64,000 nt of DNA from Succinispira mobilis DSM 6222 (lineage in GTDB: Bacteria; Bacillota; Negativicutes; Acidaminococcales; Succinispiraceae). The translations under genes were made by a program, and so were the position numbers. Positions 17,853-25,763 of the stretch are shown in pieces (position 1 is the first letter of the stretch; the number at the start of each line of letters is the position of its first letter). The notes below the pieces were generated by a model, which was given only the letters and a program-made list of their open reading frames with translations, did not search any database and was not told the DNA's origin. Where the stretch lies: positions 1,922,298-1,986,297 of the forward strand of contig NZ_KB913028.1 of assembly GCF_000384135.1 (NCBI RefSeq). Direction: 5' to 3'.

Positions 17853-19397
17853 TTATTTGGGTTTTCTTACTACATCTAATAAACTACCATCGCGGTATTC
17901 AATTACCGCTACAATCTGGTCAGTTAATTCTATCTCTTCTGGTTTGCCGACTAAACTATAGGCAAGCGCTTGTAACTCCTGCATAGTTTTCAGTGGCAAC
18001 TTAGAATTTTTGAAGCGTTCTAACAAATCTGTTCTTAATGGATTAATCGCAATGCCATAGTCTGTTATTACAATATCAATATCTGCACCTGGCGTAATTA
18101 CATTTTGGACTTGATCTTTAATCATCGGCAATCGTCCTCTAATTAATGGAACTACGATTATCGATAGCTTCGCTCCTGCTGCTGTATCTGAATGCCCACC
18201 TGATGCACCCATTAATACGCCATTAGAATTAGTCATTACATTAACATTAAAATCCAAGTCTACTTCCGTAGCACTTAAAATGACAATATCTAAATTGTTA
18301 ACTATCGGACTGGCATTCCAAGGATTAGCATAAAACGAAGCTGAAATTTCTTGATGACGGGGGTTATCACGCAAGGATAAAATTGCTGGAATATCGAAAG
18401 TTTGGGTATCATAAAAAGTTTCAAACAATCCTTCGGCCAACATATCCGTAAATACTCCAGTTGAACCACCAATACCAAAACTACCTTTTATTTCCTGTTT
18501 AAGCATTTTTTCACGAATAAAACGCGCTGCTGCCAAAGATGCTCCCCCACTACCCATTTGCAAAGAATAGCCATTAACAAAATAGCCTGATTGTTCAATA
18601 ACCTCAGCCGCATATTCTGCTAAAAGCAACTGCACTGGATCGCGAGTTATTCTTAAAGCACCGGAAGAAATTTTATTAGAATCCCCAATTTCTGGCACCG
18701 GCACAATATAATCAACTAAAGTTTGTTCGATGCTATAAGGATACACAAATCCCTCTAATAAATTATCTGTCAATAACACTACTTGCTCTGCATATTGAGC
18801 ATCTACCATCGCATAGCCTAAAGCGCCGCAAATTGATTTACCTTGAGTACCAGTAGCATTCCCGAATTTATCGCAAGTTGGCACTCCCAAAAAAGCCACA
18901 TCAATTTTTACTTCGCCACTACAGATAGCACGCGCTCGCCCACCGTGAGAACGAATTATTACTGGTTTTTTTAAAACGCCTGGATTAGCAGTAACAAATT
19001 TACCTAATTTACCACGCAAACCACTAGTTTCTATCGCGCTAATTGTACCGTCTTGAATGTAATCTACTAAAAAATCGTGGCAATCACTTAAAGAACTTCC
19101 GGCTAAAGTTAAATCTTTAATCCCCAAACCTTTTATTGCCTCTAAGACCATTTTTATAATATAGTCACCATCGCGAAAATGATGATGAAAGGATATTGTC
19201 TGCCCAGCAACCAACCCAGTTTTTCTAACTGCAGTTTCAATGCTATCCAATACTTTATCTTGCCCAGGTTTGGCAGTCCGCAATTTTTTCCCTGCTACTC
19301 TGCCTGTTGGTACTACAGTATCTGCGCCATTATAAAGCACATATTGCTTTAATCCAGGAATATTCTCTGGAATCTCTCGCTTTGCACCATTAATCAT
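17853..19397 (-). CDS. citF: Citrate lyase alpha subunit CitF (citrate:acetyl-ACP transferase)
   Basis: Swaps acetyl for citryl on the acyl carrier subunit in the citrate lyase cycle. The 514-residue length matches CitF. Visible family segments include SFHHHFRDGDYI, FLGVPTCDKFGNATG, and QMGSGGASLAAARFIREKM. It starts inside the citE stop (ATGA overlap), with GGAGG upstream within citE. Together with CitE and CitD it forms the lyase that splits citrate to acetate and oxaloacetate. Confidence 0.93.
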   Translation of the reverse strand: MINGAKREIPENIPGLKQYVLYNGADTVVPTGRVAGKKLRTAKPGQDKVLDSIETAVRKTGLVAGQTISFHHHFRDGDYIIKMVLEAIKGLGIKDLTLAGSSLSDCHDFLVDYIQDGTISAIETSGLRGKLGKFVTANPGVLKKPVIIRSHGGRARAICSGEVKIDVAFLGVPTCDKFGNATGTQGKSICGALGYAMVDAQYAEQVVLLTDNLLEGFVYPYSIEQTLVDYIVPVPEIGDSNKISSGALRITRDPVQLLLAEYAAEVIEQSGYFVNGYSLQMGSGGASLAAARFIREKMLKQEIKGSFGIGGSTGVFTDMLAEGLFETFYDTQTFDIPAILSLRDNPRHQEISASFYANPWNASPIVNNLDIVILSATEVDLDFNVNVMTNSNGVLMGASGGHSDTAAGAKLSIIVVPLIRGRLPMIKDQVQNVITPGADIDIVITDYGIAINPLRTDLLERFKNSKLPLKTMQELQALAYSLVGKPEEIELTDQIVAVIEYRDGSLLDVVRKPK

Positions 19398-20299
19398 AAG
19401 TTTGTAACCTCCTTAGGAATCATAATTCCAGCTGCTCTAGCTTCATCAACGATTCTTCTAGCTCTATCTACTATTGGCCCATCAATCATCCGCCCATCAA
19501 CAGCAATAACTCCGAGCTTTCTCTCTAACGCATCTTTGTAAGCTAATAAAATCTTAATGGAGCGAGCTATTTGTTCTTCAGTTGGCGTGAAAACTTCTTT
19601 CACAATTTTAATTTGACTAGGATGAATAATTGATTTGCCGTCGAAACCTAAGTCTTTAATTAAAGCTACTTCACGTCTAAAGCCTTCTTCATCTTTAATA
19701 TTTGAAAAAACTGTATCAATAACTTGAATACCAGCCCTACGAGCTGCTAGAACCAATTGAGACCGAGCTACAAACAACTCCATCCCGTGCGTAGTTCTTT
19801 GGGTTTTTAGATTAGCAATAAAATCCTCGCCACCAATGGCAATTGCGACCATTCTGGAACTAGCTGTGGCAATTTCATATGCATTATGCAATCCTAGCGG
19901 AGTTTCTACAGCACCCATCATTTTAATTGAACCTGGTTCAAAGCCACAATCAAATTCAACTTTACTAATAAAACTATCTATTTCACGAATTTCATCCGCT
20001 GTTTCCGCTTTTGGCAATCTAATTAAATCTGGTTTTGCTTGTAAAATAACTCTTAAATCTTCCCAACCATATGGTGTGCTAATATGATTGATTCTTACAG
20101 CACGTTCTGCCGTAAATTTTATACTCTTTAATGCTTCCGCTACTAAGTGACGAGCCGTATCTTTTTCCGTAACTGCTATCGAATCTTCTAAGTCAAAAAT
20201 CAGAGTATCTACTTTATGAATATTAGCATTATTAATCATTTTAGGATTATTGCCTGGAATAAATAGCATTGTTTGTCTTAGTTTATTGGCAACTTGCAT
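19394..20299 (-). CDS. citE: Citrate lyase beta subunit CitE (citryl-ACP lyase)
   Basis: HpcH/HpaI-aldolase-like TIM barrel of 301 residues that cleaves citryl-ACP to acetyl-ACP and oxaloacetate with Mg. Visible motifs are TMLFIPGNNPKM, FDLEDSIAVTEK (metal/substrate site), VRINHISTPYG and GFDGKSIIHPSQI. I chose ATG 20299, eight bases after AGGAG; a GTG at 20308 sits on the ribosome site. It overlaps citD by 17 bases and citF by 4, so translation is probably coupled. Confidence 0.93.
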   Translation of the reverse strand: MQVANKLRQTMLFIPGNNPKMINNANIHKVDTLIFDLEDSIAVTEKDTARHLVAEALKSIKFTAERAVRINHISTPYGWEDLRVILQAKPDLIRLPKAETADEIREIDSFISKVEFDCGFEPGSIKMMGAVETPLGLHNAYEIATASSRMVAIAIGGEDFIANLKTQRTTHGMELFVARSQLVLAARRAGIQVIDTVFSNIKDEEGFRREVALIKDLGFDGKSIIHPSQIKIVKEVFTPTEEQIARSIKILLAYKDALERKLGVIAVDGRMIDGPIVDRARRIVDEARAAGIMIPKEVTNL

Positions 20300-20585
20300 C
20301 AATTTCACTCCTTTCTAAAGCTGTTCTCAAGCGTGCTCTTAATGTATAATCCCACGCACCTTTATCCTCTATTTTAACTTTAATATCTTCAAAGCCTTGT
20401 TCTAGAATAAACTCTTTCGTCAAGCACTCAATGTGTTTACCGTATTGCTTCTTTACTGAGCTAATCAGCTCTATTGTTATTCCCGCACCCGGTTCCACAG
20501 GCTCTACGCTTACCAATGCATCACAACTTTCGAGCATCCCCGCTGTAGCAAATACAAGAACTTGCCGTTTTTTACTAGCTACCAT
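20283..20585 (-). CDS. citD: Citrate lyase acyl carrier protein CitD (gamma subunit)
   Basis: A 100-residue acyl carrier that holds the phosphoribosyl-dephospho-CoA prosthetic arm. The attachment region AGMLESCDALVSVEP matches the family pattern AG-LES-D, with Ser in LES as the expected modified residue. ATG 20585 follows AGGAGG by 7 bases; a start at 20621 would add 12 residues with no ribosome site. First gene of the cluster. The enzymes that make and attach the arm (CitG, CitX) and the activating ligase CitC are not in this window. Confidence 0.92.
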   Translation of the reverse strand: MVASKKRQVLVFATAGMLESCDALVSVEPVEPGAGITIELISSVKKQYGKHIECLTKEFILEQGFEDIKVKIEDKGAWDYTLRARLRTALERSEIDASCQ

Positions 20586-20713
20586 TTTTCTACCTCCTAG
20601 AATTTTAAGAATTGACATCAATTTTCAAGAATTTATTAAAATAAACTGTTTATTTGCATTGTTAGTTTAACATCTGCTAAAATTAATAGCCAATAGCAAA
20701 AAGCATATATCAG

Positions 20714-20731
20714 TTATAAGAAAAACTTATA
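20714..20731. promoter_or_regulatory. LysR-type operator candidate between citD and the LysR gene
   Basis: TTATAAG-AAAAA-CTTATA is an interrupted palindrome of the T-N11-A kind bound by LysR regulators. It lies in the 212-base divergent intergenic region, 67 bases before the regulator start. The assignment rests on position and symmetry. Confidence 0.5.
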
Positions 20732-20797
20732 TAGTCCGATTAAAAGCTTTACATTGGCTGAATTACAGTTATAATTGTTTTTAGAGGTGATAAATAC

Positions 20798-21724
20798 ATG
20801 GATTTAAGACATTTACGCTATGTACAAAAAATAGCAGAAGAACGCAGTTTTTCCAAAGCTGCCGACAAGCTGTTTTTAGCCCAACCCGCTTTAAGTCAAT
20901 ATATCCTTAACTTGGAGCGAGAACTAGGTACTAAACTATTCGATCGTAGTAAAAATCCAATAAGTTTAACTTATGCTGGCGAAATTTTTTTACATAAAGC
21001 TCAACTAATTTTAGAAATAGAGCAAGATCTCAGCACCGAAATTAAAAATCTCGCTCAATCCGATCGAGGTTGTTTGAAAATCGCTATTTCGCCCAACCGT
21101 GGTTCATACTTATTACCTAAAATTTTACCTACTTTTTCTCGAGTCTACCCAAATATTGAAATCAAACTTTTTGAAGGTCTAACTTCAGAATTTGAAGATT
21201 GGTTATTAAAAAATGAAGTTGATTTGGCAATTTTACCTGGTGAGATAAAGTCTCCCCAAATTGATTATACTATTTTACAACATGATCAAGTTTTGCTGGC
21301 TTTACCACCTAATCACAGCCTAATCAATCAAGCCCTGCCTGTACCAAATAATTATCCCGTACTTTCCCTAAAACTTTTTCAAGATGAGCAGTTTATCTTG
21401 TCTAAACCTGGACAAGGATTGCGAATTATGGCGGATAAGCTCTTTATCGAAGCTGGTTTCAAACCTAAAATTTACACTGAAACCGCAAGTTTTGAAACTG
21501 CACATCGCCTTGCCTTAGCAGGGTTAGGAGCGGTTATTTCCTCTTCTACTCTAGGACCAATGAACATGTCTGATCCTTTAAGGTACTTTTCTTTAGCAGA
21601 ACAAACCCCTTCTAGAATTATTAATATTGCTTATAAAAAGAAAAAAAATATTTCCTGGCCAATCAAAGAATTTATTCGCATTACCAAAGAATTATTTTTT
21701 TTGACAGAAAACAAAAAAAACTAA
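20798..21724 (+). CDS. LysR-family transcriptional regulator of the citrate cluster
   Basis: A 308-residue protein with an N-terminal winged helix-turn-helix (1-60: DLRHLRYVQKIAEERSFSKA, then LFLAQPALSQYILNLE) and a periplasmic-binding-like effector domain (about 90-300). It is divergent from citD, the usual layout for a LysR activator controlling its neighbour, with citrate or a related acid as likely effector. The start follows an AGAGGTG site. The target assignment is inference from position; the family call is firm. Confidence 0.85.
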   Translation: MDLRHLRYVQKIAEERSFSKAADKLFLAQPALSQYILNLERELGTKLFDRSKNPISLTYAGEIFLHKAQLILEIEQDLSTEIKNLAQSDRGCLKIAISPNRGSYLLPKILPTFSRVYPNIEIKLFEGLTSEFEDWLLKNEVDLAILPGEIKSPQIDYTILQHDQVLLALPPNHSLINQALPVPNNYPVLSLKLFQDEQFILSKPGQGLRIMADKLFIEAGFKPKIYTETASFETAHRLALAGLGAVISSSTLGPMNMSDPLRYFSLAEQTPSRIINIAYKKKKNISWPIKEFIRITKELFFLTENKKN

Positions 21725-21749
21725 AGGAATTTTTTCCTTTAGTTTTTTT
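21719..21749. terminator. Terminator after the LysR gene
   Basis: AACTAAAGGAA (21719-21729) pairs with TTCCTTTAGTT (21734-21744) across TTTT, followed by a T run. It overlaps the LysR stop codon. It may serve both strands, since a convergent gene ends at 21748. Confidence 0.8.
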
Positions 21750-22404
21750 AATTGCGAATTTTAATTTTTTGTTGCCAATATATATATGGTAGTACAAAAG
21801 CTACCAAACAAGTTATTATCGCTAAACTCTTGCTAGTGTTGGGAGATAAAAAACTGTCCGTTAGAAAATTGTATGCTATTGCCCCTGGCAACATTCCAAT
21901 AAGCGTTGCTAAAGCATAAGTCTTATAGGGAATATTAGAAAGCCCAGCTAAAAAACTTATGGGATCATAGGGGAAAATTGGTACTATGCGCAAACACAAC
22001 ATTTTTTTAAAGTCACTTTTAGGACTATATCGGTCAACAAAACCCCACCATTTTTTTGCAACACGATTTACAAACTCAAAATTTGTGTGCTTTGCTAAAT
22101 AATAGCATAAACTTGCACTACCCAGTCCACCCATTAATATATATATAATCCCCCAAATTGGTCCAAACAAAACCGCAGCTACTAAGTTTAATAGCAACGC
22201 AGGAATTAATAATACTGGTCGCAAAGTGTAGAGTAAAATATAAGCTAATGGCGCTAATGAACCAAAGTTAGCTAACCACAAGCGCAATTCCAACATACTA
22301 TTAAAATACATATTTTGTTTATAAAAATAACCTAAACTTAATAGTAGCAAAATTACCCATATATACTTTAAAAGTGAAGCCTGTATTTTTTTTAAATAAC
22401 CCAC
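21748..22404 (-). CDS. TVP38/TMEM64 (VTT/DedA-like) membrane protein
   Basis: A 218-residue inner membrane protein with about five hydrophobic segments. The family core is visible: a long GPIWGIIYILMGGLGSASLC stretch, followed by VPIFPYDPISFLAGLSNIPY, a conserved re-entrant region of VTT-domain proteins. Members are linked to lipid scrambling or membrane homeostasis, but the substrate here is unknown. I chose GTG 22404, preceded by AGAAGGTG; the longer ATG at 22446 would lie inside the RNase P RNA 3' helix and adds no family sequence. Confidence 0.75.
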   Translation of the reverse strand: MGYLKKIQASLLKYIWVILLLLSLGYFYKQNMYFNSMLELRLWLANFGSLAPLAYILLYTLRPVLLIPALLLNLVAAVLFGPIWGIIYILMGGLGSASLCYYLAKHTNFEFVNRVAKKWWGFVDRYSPKSDFKKMLCLRIVPIFPYDPISFLAGLSNIPYKTYALATLIGMLPGAIAYNFLTDSFLSPNTSKSLAIITCLVAFVLPYIYWQQKIKIRN

Positions 22405-22431
22405 AGTACACCTTCTATTACAAAATAATAT

Positions 22432-22798
22432 AATAATTATGAGCACTCATTAAGCCGAGTTCTGTTCACCTTACGGCGCGACAATCATCTATCTGGACTA
22501 TTAGTTGCCTAATAGTTCTAGCGACACAACCCGAGAGGATCAGCGAGCAACATCATCCCTCTCCTATTTGGTCTTGCTCCGAATGGGGTTTACCTAGCCA
22601 GTTGGTCACCCAACTGCTGGTGCGCTCTTACCGCACCGTTCCACCCTTACCGATTTAATATCGGCGGTACACATTTCTGTGGCACTTTCCCTAAGATTAC
22701 TCTCGCTGGGCGTTACCCAGCATTCTGCTCTGTGGAGCTCGGACTTTCCTCGACTGGCCTTATACCAACCGCGATTGTCTTTTGTACTCACAATTATT
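22432..22798 (-). ncRNA. rnpB: RNase P RNA
   Basis: Catalytic RNA of the ribozyme that trims tRNA 5' ends. The minus strand has the universal core: GGCCAGTCGAGGAAAGTCCG near the 5' side, AAGGGTGGAACGGTGCGGTAA and GAGCGCACC in the middle, and ACAGAACTCGGCTTA at the 3' end. The ends were set by helix P1, where AATAATTGTGAGTAC (22798-22784) pairs with GTGCTCATAATTATT (22446-22432) with two wobbles. Length of about 367 bases is normal. A promoter lies just upstream. Confidence 0.95.
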
Positions 22799-22808
22799 AC
22801 ATTTGAAC

Positions 22809-22837
22809 ATTGTAACATATTACAATTACTTTAGCAA
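22809..22837 (-). promoter_or_regulatory. Promoter of rnpB
   Basis: Minus-strand TTGCTA (22837-22832), 17-base spacer and TACAAT (22814-22809). The -35 box lies within the last codons of yhaM. Transcription would begin near 22802, matching the inferred RNA 5' end. Confidence 0.7.
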
Positions 22838-23763
22838 CCTTTTACATATAGATAGCGATTAATCATCTTGTTGAAAACCCATTCGTTTTTATCTTCCAGA
22901 TTCTCAAACTGATTTAACACCGCATTTAATTCATCCGCATAATGAACAATAAAGCTCTCTTTTGTTGCACAAGCAATTGGCGAGCCTTTTTCCTGTTCCC
23001 CATGATGCGATAAAACAATGTGCAACAATTCTTCTAATTCCTGCTCCACAAGTTCAGCACTGTTTATTTTTTCTGCATAAGAATTTATTAACATCGCTGT
23101 CATAGAAATGTGACCCAACAATCTGCCTTTAGTAGTATATGGGAAGCCATAATCAGCAGATATTTCCATTATTTTTCCTAAATCATGTAAAAGCGCACCG
23201 CAAATAACTAAATCTAAATTAACATTCTTATTTACTTTCGCCATAGCCACTGCTAAATCAGTAACATCAATACAATGCTCAAGCAACCCACCAATATAAG
23301 CATGATGTAATTTACTCCCAGCAGGGTTTTTAATATACTGTTGATAAACATCGGCAAAAATCATTGCCAATAATTTTTTTAAAAAATTACTGTTTAAATT
23401 ATCTAGATAAGTTTTTAATTTTTCTTGGTAAGCTACCATGTCAACTGGAGCCAGCGGTAATAAATGATTGACATTATCCTCAGGCAGCACTTCTTCTAGT
23501 TTATTAATTACCAATTGCAATGAACTATCTTGAGCAAATTTATTGATATCAATTTGACCGATAACCTGCATAGCTACAAAGCCTTCTAATTTGCGCATAC
23601 GTTCTACCATGCCAGCATCAAAACAAATAAAATTTATGCTAGCGCTATTATCCTGAACCACCCCGCGGGCAAAAACACCCCCAGTTGATGTACTGCCAAC
23701 TTTTTGAACTTTTATTAGTACTATATGCCGAATTTTATCTCCAGCCTGAAAATCTTTTAACAT
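22831..23763 (-). CDS. yhaM: 3'-5' exoribonuclease YhaM-like (OB-fold plus HD domain)
   Basis: The 310-residue protein has an N-terminal OB-fold (about 12-85) and a metal-dependent HD domain (about 150-280) with HAYIGGLLEHCIDVTDLA, the HD pair in GALLHDLGKIMEIS, and a later ILSHHGEQEKG. This matches the B. subtilis YhaM architecture and length (about 314), a cytoplasmic Mn-dependent nuclease that acts on RNA and single-stranded DNA 3' ends. It follows the Nif3-like gene by 17 bases on the minus strand. The start follows GGGGG. Confidence 0.85.
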   Translation of the reverse strand: MLKDFQAGDKIRHIVLIKVQKVGSTSTGGVFARGVVQDNSASINFICFDAGMVERMRKLEGFVAMQVIGQIDINKFAQDSSLQLVINKLEEVLPEDNVNHLLPLAPVDMVAYQEKLKTYLDNLNSNFLKKLLAMIFADVYQQYIKNPAGSKLHHAYIGGLLEHCIDVTDLAVAMAKVNKNVNLDLVICGALLHDLGKIMEISADYGFPYTTKGRLLGHISMTAMLINSYAEKINSAELVEQELEELLHIVLSHHGEQEKGSPIACATKESFIVHYADELNAVLNQFENLEDKNEWVFNKMINRYLYVKGC

Positions 23764-23780
23764 TAAATTTCCCCCTTATG

Positions 23781-24881
23781 TTACAGATGTTCTATTATCC
23801 GTGTTTCTTTGGCCACAGCTACTGTTATTGCCGTCTCTAACAAGACTTGTTGCAATCTACTCGCCAACGCCTTTAAAACAGGTTGTTCACTTTCTTGATG
23901 CCCCAAAGCTATAACTGCTAAATCCATATTTTGTGCCTCTTGAGCTTCATGATATTTTAAGTCCCCAGTTACTAAAACATCAGCCCCAGCTTTAATAGCC
24001 GTTTTTATATAATCAGCACCACTACCTCCACAAATAGCCACACAACTAACTTGTTTTTCTAGGTTACTCGCTCTTACACCAGTCAACTGCAATTTATTTT
24101 TAAGCATATTTGCCAATTGTTCTACACTTAAAACTTTATTTAAAGTACCCGTACGTAAAATGCCTAATTGCCGCTCTTTCGTAAGCATTTCATAACTGTC
24201 ATAAGCAATTTCTTCGTAAGGATGAATTGCCTTTATCGCCATTAGCAACTCAGCTATTTTTTGCTTCGGCACTAAAAATTCCACCTTATCCTCAATAACT
24301 TCTTGCATAATATTTAGAACTCCTAAATATGGGTTAGCTGTCTGTAAAGGTTTAAAGCGGCCTAACCCACTACTAGTAAAGGAACAAGCTGCATATTTTC
24401 CCGAAAAACTTATGGCCTGTTCTTCCAATAGTGCCAACAATTTTTCTGTATGTGTTCGCGGAATATAAACAGCGAGCTTTACCAAAGAGCCGCGCTCTTC
24501 TTCTGTTATCGTATGTACGTTTTCTAGGCCAATCACTTCTGCCAAAACATCATTAACTCCATTACTAGCTCTATCTAAATTCGTATGCATCGCAATATAA
24601 GATATTTCTTGTTTAATCAAGCTGTTGATTAATTTTCCAGCAAAATCTTGTTGAACAATTTTTTTTAAGGGTTTGAAAATCAATGGATGATGTGTAATTA
24701 TCAAGTTACTCTTAGTTGCTATAGCCTGAGCGACTACTGCTTCCGTTAAATCTAAGGCCAATAAAATCCCTTGCACAGTCTGCTTTTCATCACCTACTAG
24801 TAACCCTACATTATCATAATCATAGGCGGTATCAAACGGAGCTATTTTATCTAAAACTTGATATATATCCTTAACTTTCAT
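23781..24881 (-). CDS. Nif3-like dinuclear metal-centre protein (DUF34)
   Basis: A 366-residue member of the NIF3/YbgI/YqfO family. The metal ligands are visible: ITHHPLIFKPLKK and HTNLDRASNGV in the N-terminal half, and ALGHQESEQPVL near the C-terminus. Between the two halves is the inserted PII-like domain (about 130-230) of the long YqfO form. GTP cyclohydrolase I-like and metallochaperone roles have been suggested for the family, but function is not established. It overlaps trmK by 11 bases, a pairing common in Firmicutes. ATG 24881 gives better ribosome-site spacing than ATG 24884. Confidence 0.85.
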   Translation of the reverse strand: MKVKDIYQVLDKIAPFDTAYDYDNVGLLVGDEKQTVQGILLALDLTEAVVAQAIATKSNLIITHHPLIFKPLKKIVQQDFAGKLINSLIKQEISYIAMHTNLDRASNGVNDVLAEVIGLENVHTITEEERGSLVKLAVYIPRTHTEKLLALLEEQAISFSGKYAACSFTSSGLGRFKPLQTANPYLGVLNIMQEVIEDKVEFLVPKQKIAELLMAIKAIHPYEEIAYDSYEMLTKERQLGILRTGTLNKVLSVEQLANMLKNKLQLTGVRASNLEKQVSCVAICGGSGADYIKTAIKAGADVLVTGDLKYHEAQEAQNMDLAVIALGHQESEQPVLKALASRLQQVLLETAITVAVAKETRIIEHL

Positions 24882-25554
24882 CATACGCCTCCCGCAGAAT
24901 TTGTAAGATCCTTGCTGTTTTTTTCCTCTTTTGAACGATTTGTTCCGTACACTTAGCTTTATCCAGTGCCGCTAATATTTTTTCTTGTTTTTTTATCAAC
25001 TGTTCAAGATAGCGTGGGAAAAGTTCTTGTTTTTCCAATTTACCCAAATAACATTCTGCTAAACTAAGTTCAACTGCCTTTGAAGCAGGTTTACCAACTA
25101 AAATTTCATAAATAATTCCATTTTCTTCTATTAAATATTCTTGTTCAATTTGCCAAGAATGGCTTGCTAACCACTTTCTAAGTAATTCTATCCCAACCAT
25201 CGGTTGCAACACCAGGATATTACATTCTTCTATTACGTCTTGTCCCGCTTCTAGAATATCAATAATAACACCGGCCCCCATACCAGCTATAATAACACAA
25301 TCCACTTCATCCTTTTGCACACCCTGTAAACCATTAGCTTGTACTAGCTTTATCTTATCTTGCAAAGCTCTATTTTGAATATTCTTTCGAGCCGCAGCTA
25401 TTGGCCCAGCAACAATGTCACTGGCCACAACTGTGCAGGCAATCCCTCTATCAATTAACTCTATTGCCAAATAGGCATGATCACATCCCACATCCACCAC
25501 ACGAGAGTTTTTCGGCACACAAGCTGCAATACATGCTAATCTTTTATTCAGCAT
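24871..25554 (-). CDS. trmK: tRNA (adenine(22)-N1)-methyltransferase TrmK
   Basis: SAM-dependent methyltransferase that modifies A22 in the D-arm of tRNA. The 227-residue protein has the SAM-binding motif VVDVGCDHAYLAIELI near the N-terminus, DCVIIAGMGAGVI as motif IV and a C-terminal coiled-coil-like helical region LEQLIKKQEKILAALDKA. ATG 25554 follows GAGGTGG; GTG 25563 is less likely. Neighbours are the Nif3-like gene and a tRNA. Confidence 0.88.
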   Translation of the reverse strand: MLNKRLACIAACVPKNSRVVDVGCDHAYLAIELIDRGIACTVVASDIVAGPIAAARKNIQNRALQDKIKLVQANGLQGVQKDEVDCVIIAGMGAGVIIDILEAGQDVIEECNILVLQPMVGIELLRKWLASHSWQIEQEYLIEENGIIYEILVGKPASKAVELSLAECYLGKLEKQELFPRYLEQLIKKQEKILAALDKAKCTEQIVQKRKKTARILQILREAYDES

Positions 25555-25585
25555 TTTTACCACCTCGTTGTCAAATTTATTGGAT

Positions 25586-25614
25586 AAAAAAAAGCGAAGT
25601 CACTCTGACTCCGC
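25586..25614 (-). terminator. Terminator after the CAU tRNA
   Basis: Minus strand GCGGAGTCA (25614-25606), loop GAG, TGACTTCGC (25602-25594), followed by eight U. Strong rho-independent terminator immediately downstream of the tRNA. Confidence 0.9.
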
Positions 25615-25627
25615 TTGATAGTTAAGT

Positions 25628-25702
25628 TGGTGGGCCCACCTGGATTTGAACCAGGGACCAACCGGTTATGAGCCGGTTGCTCTACCGCTGAGCTATAGGC
25701 CC
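25628..25702 (-). tRNA. tRNA with CAU anticodon (elongator Met or Ile2)
   Basis: Cloverleaf with acceptor GGGCCTA pairing with TGGGCCC, D-arm GCTCAGCGGTAGAGC, anticodon stem ACCGG/CCGGT with loop CTCATAA, T-arm CCTGGTTCAAATCCAGG, and an encoded CCA end. The CAU anticodon could be elongator methionine or the lysidine-modified isoleucine type; the anticodon loop fits either, and the acceptor resembles Ile2 tRNAs. Confidence 0.9.
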
Positions 25703-25729
25703 GCGCCGACAATAACGTCAACAATAAAT

Positions 25730-25758
25730 ATTTTAATTCATTTATTTGTATTTGTCAA
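25730..25758 (-). promoter_or_regulatory. Promoter of the CAU tRNA
   Basis: Minus-strand TTGACA (25758-25753), 17-base spacer and TAAAAT (25735-25730), just before the tRNA and next to the rpoD stop. No separate terminator is visible after rpoD, so the rpoD message may run into the tRNA. Confidence 0.75.
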
Positions 25759-25763
25759 GCAAA

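Noticed and set aside
22606..22818. Open frame of 70 codons on the minus strand
   Set aside because: It lies entirely within RNase P RNA and its upstream promoter, so it is not coding.
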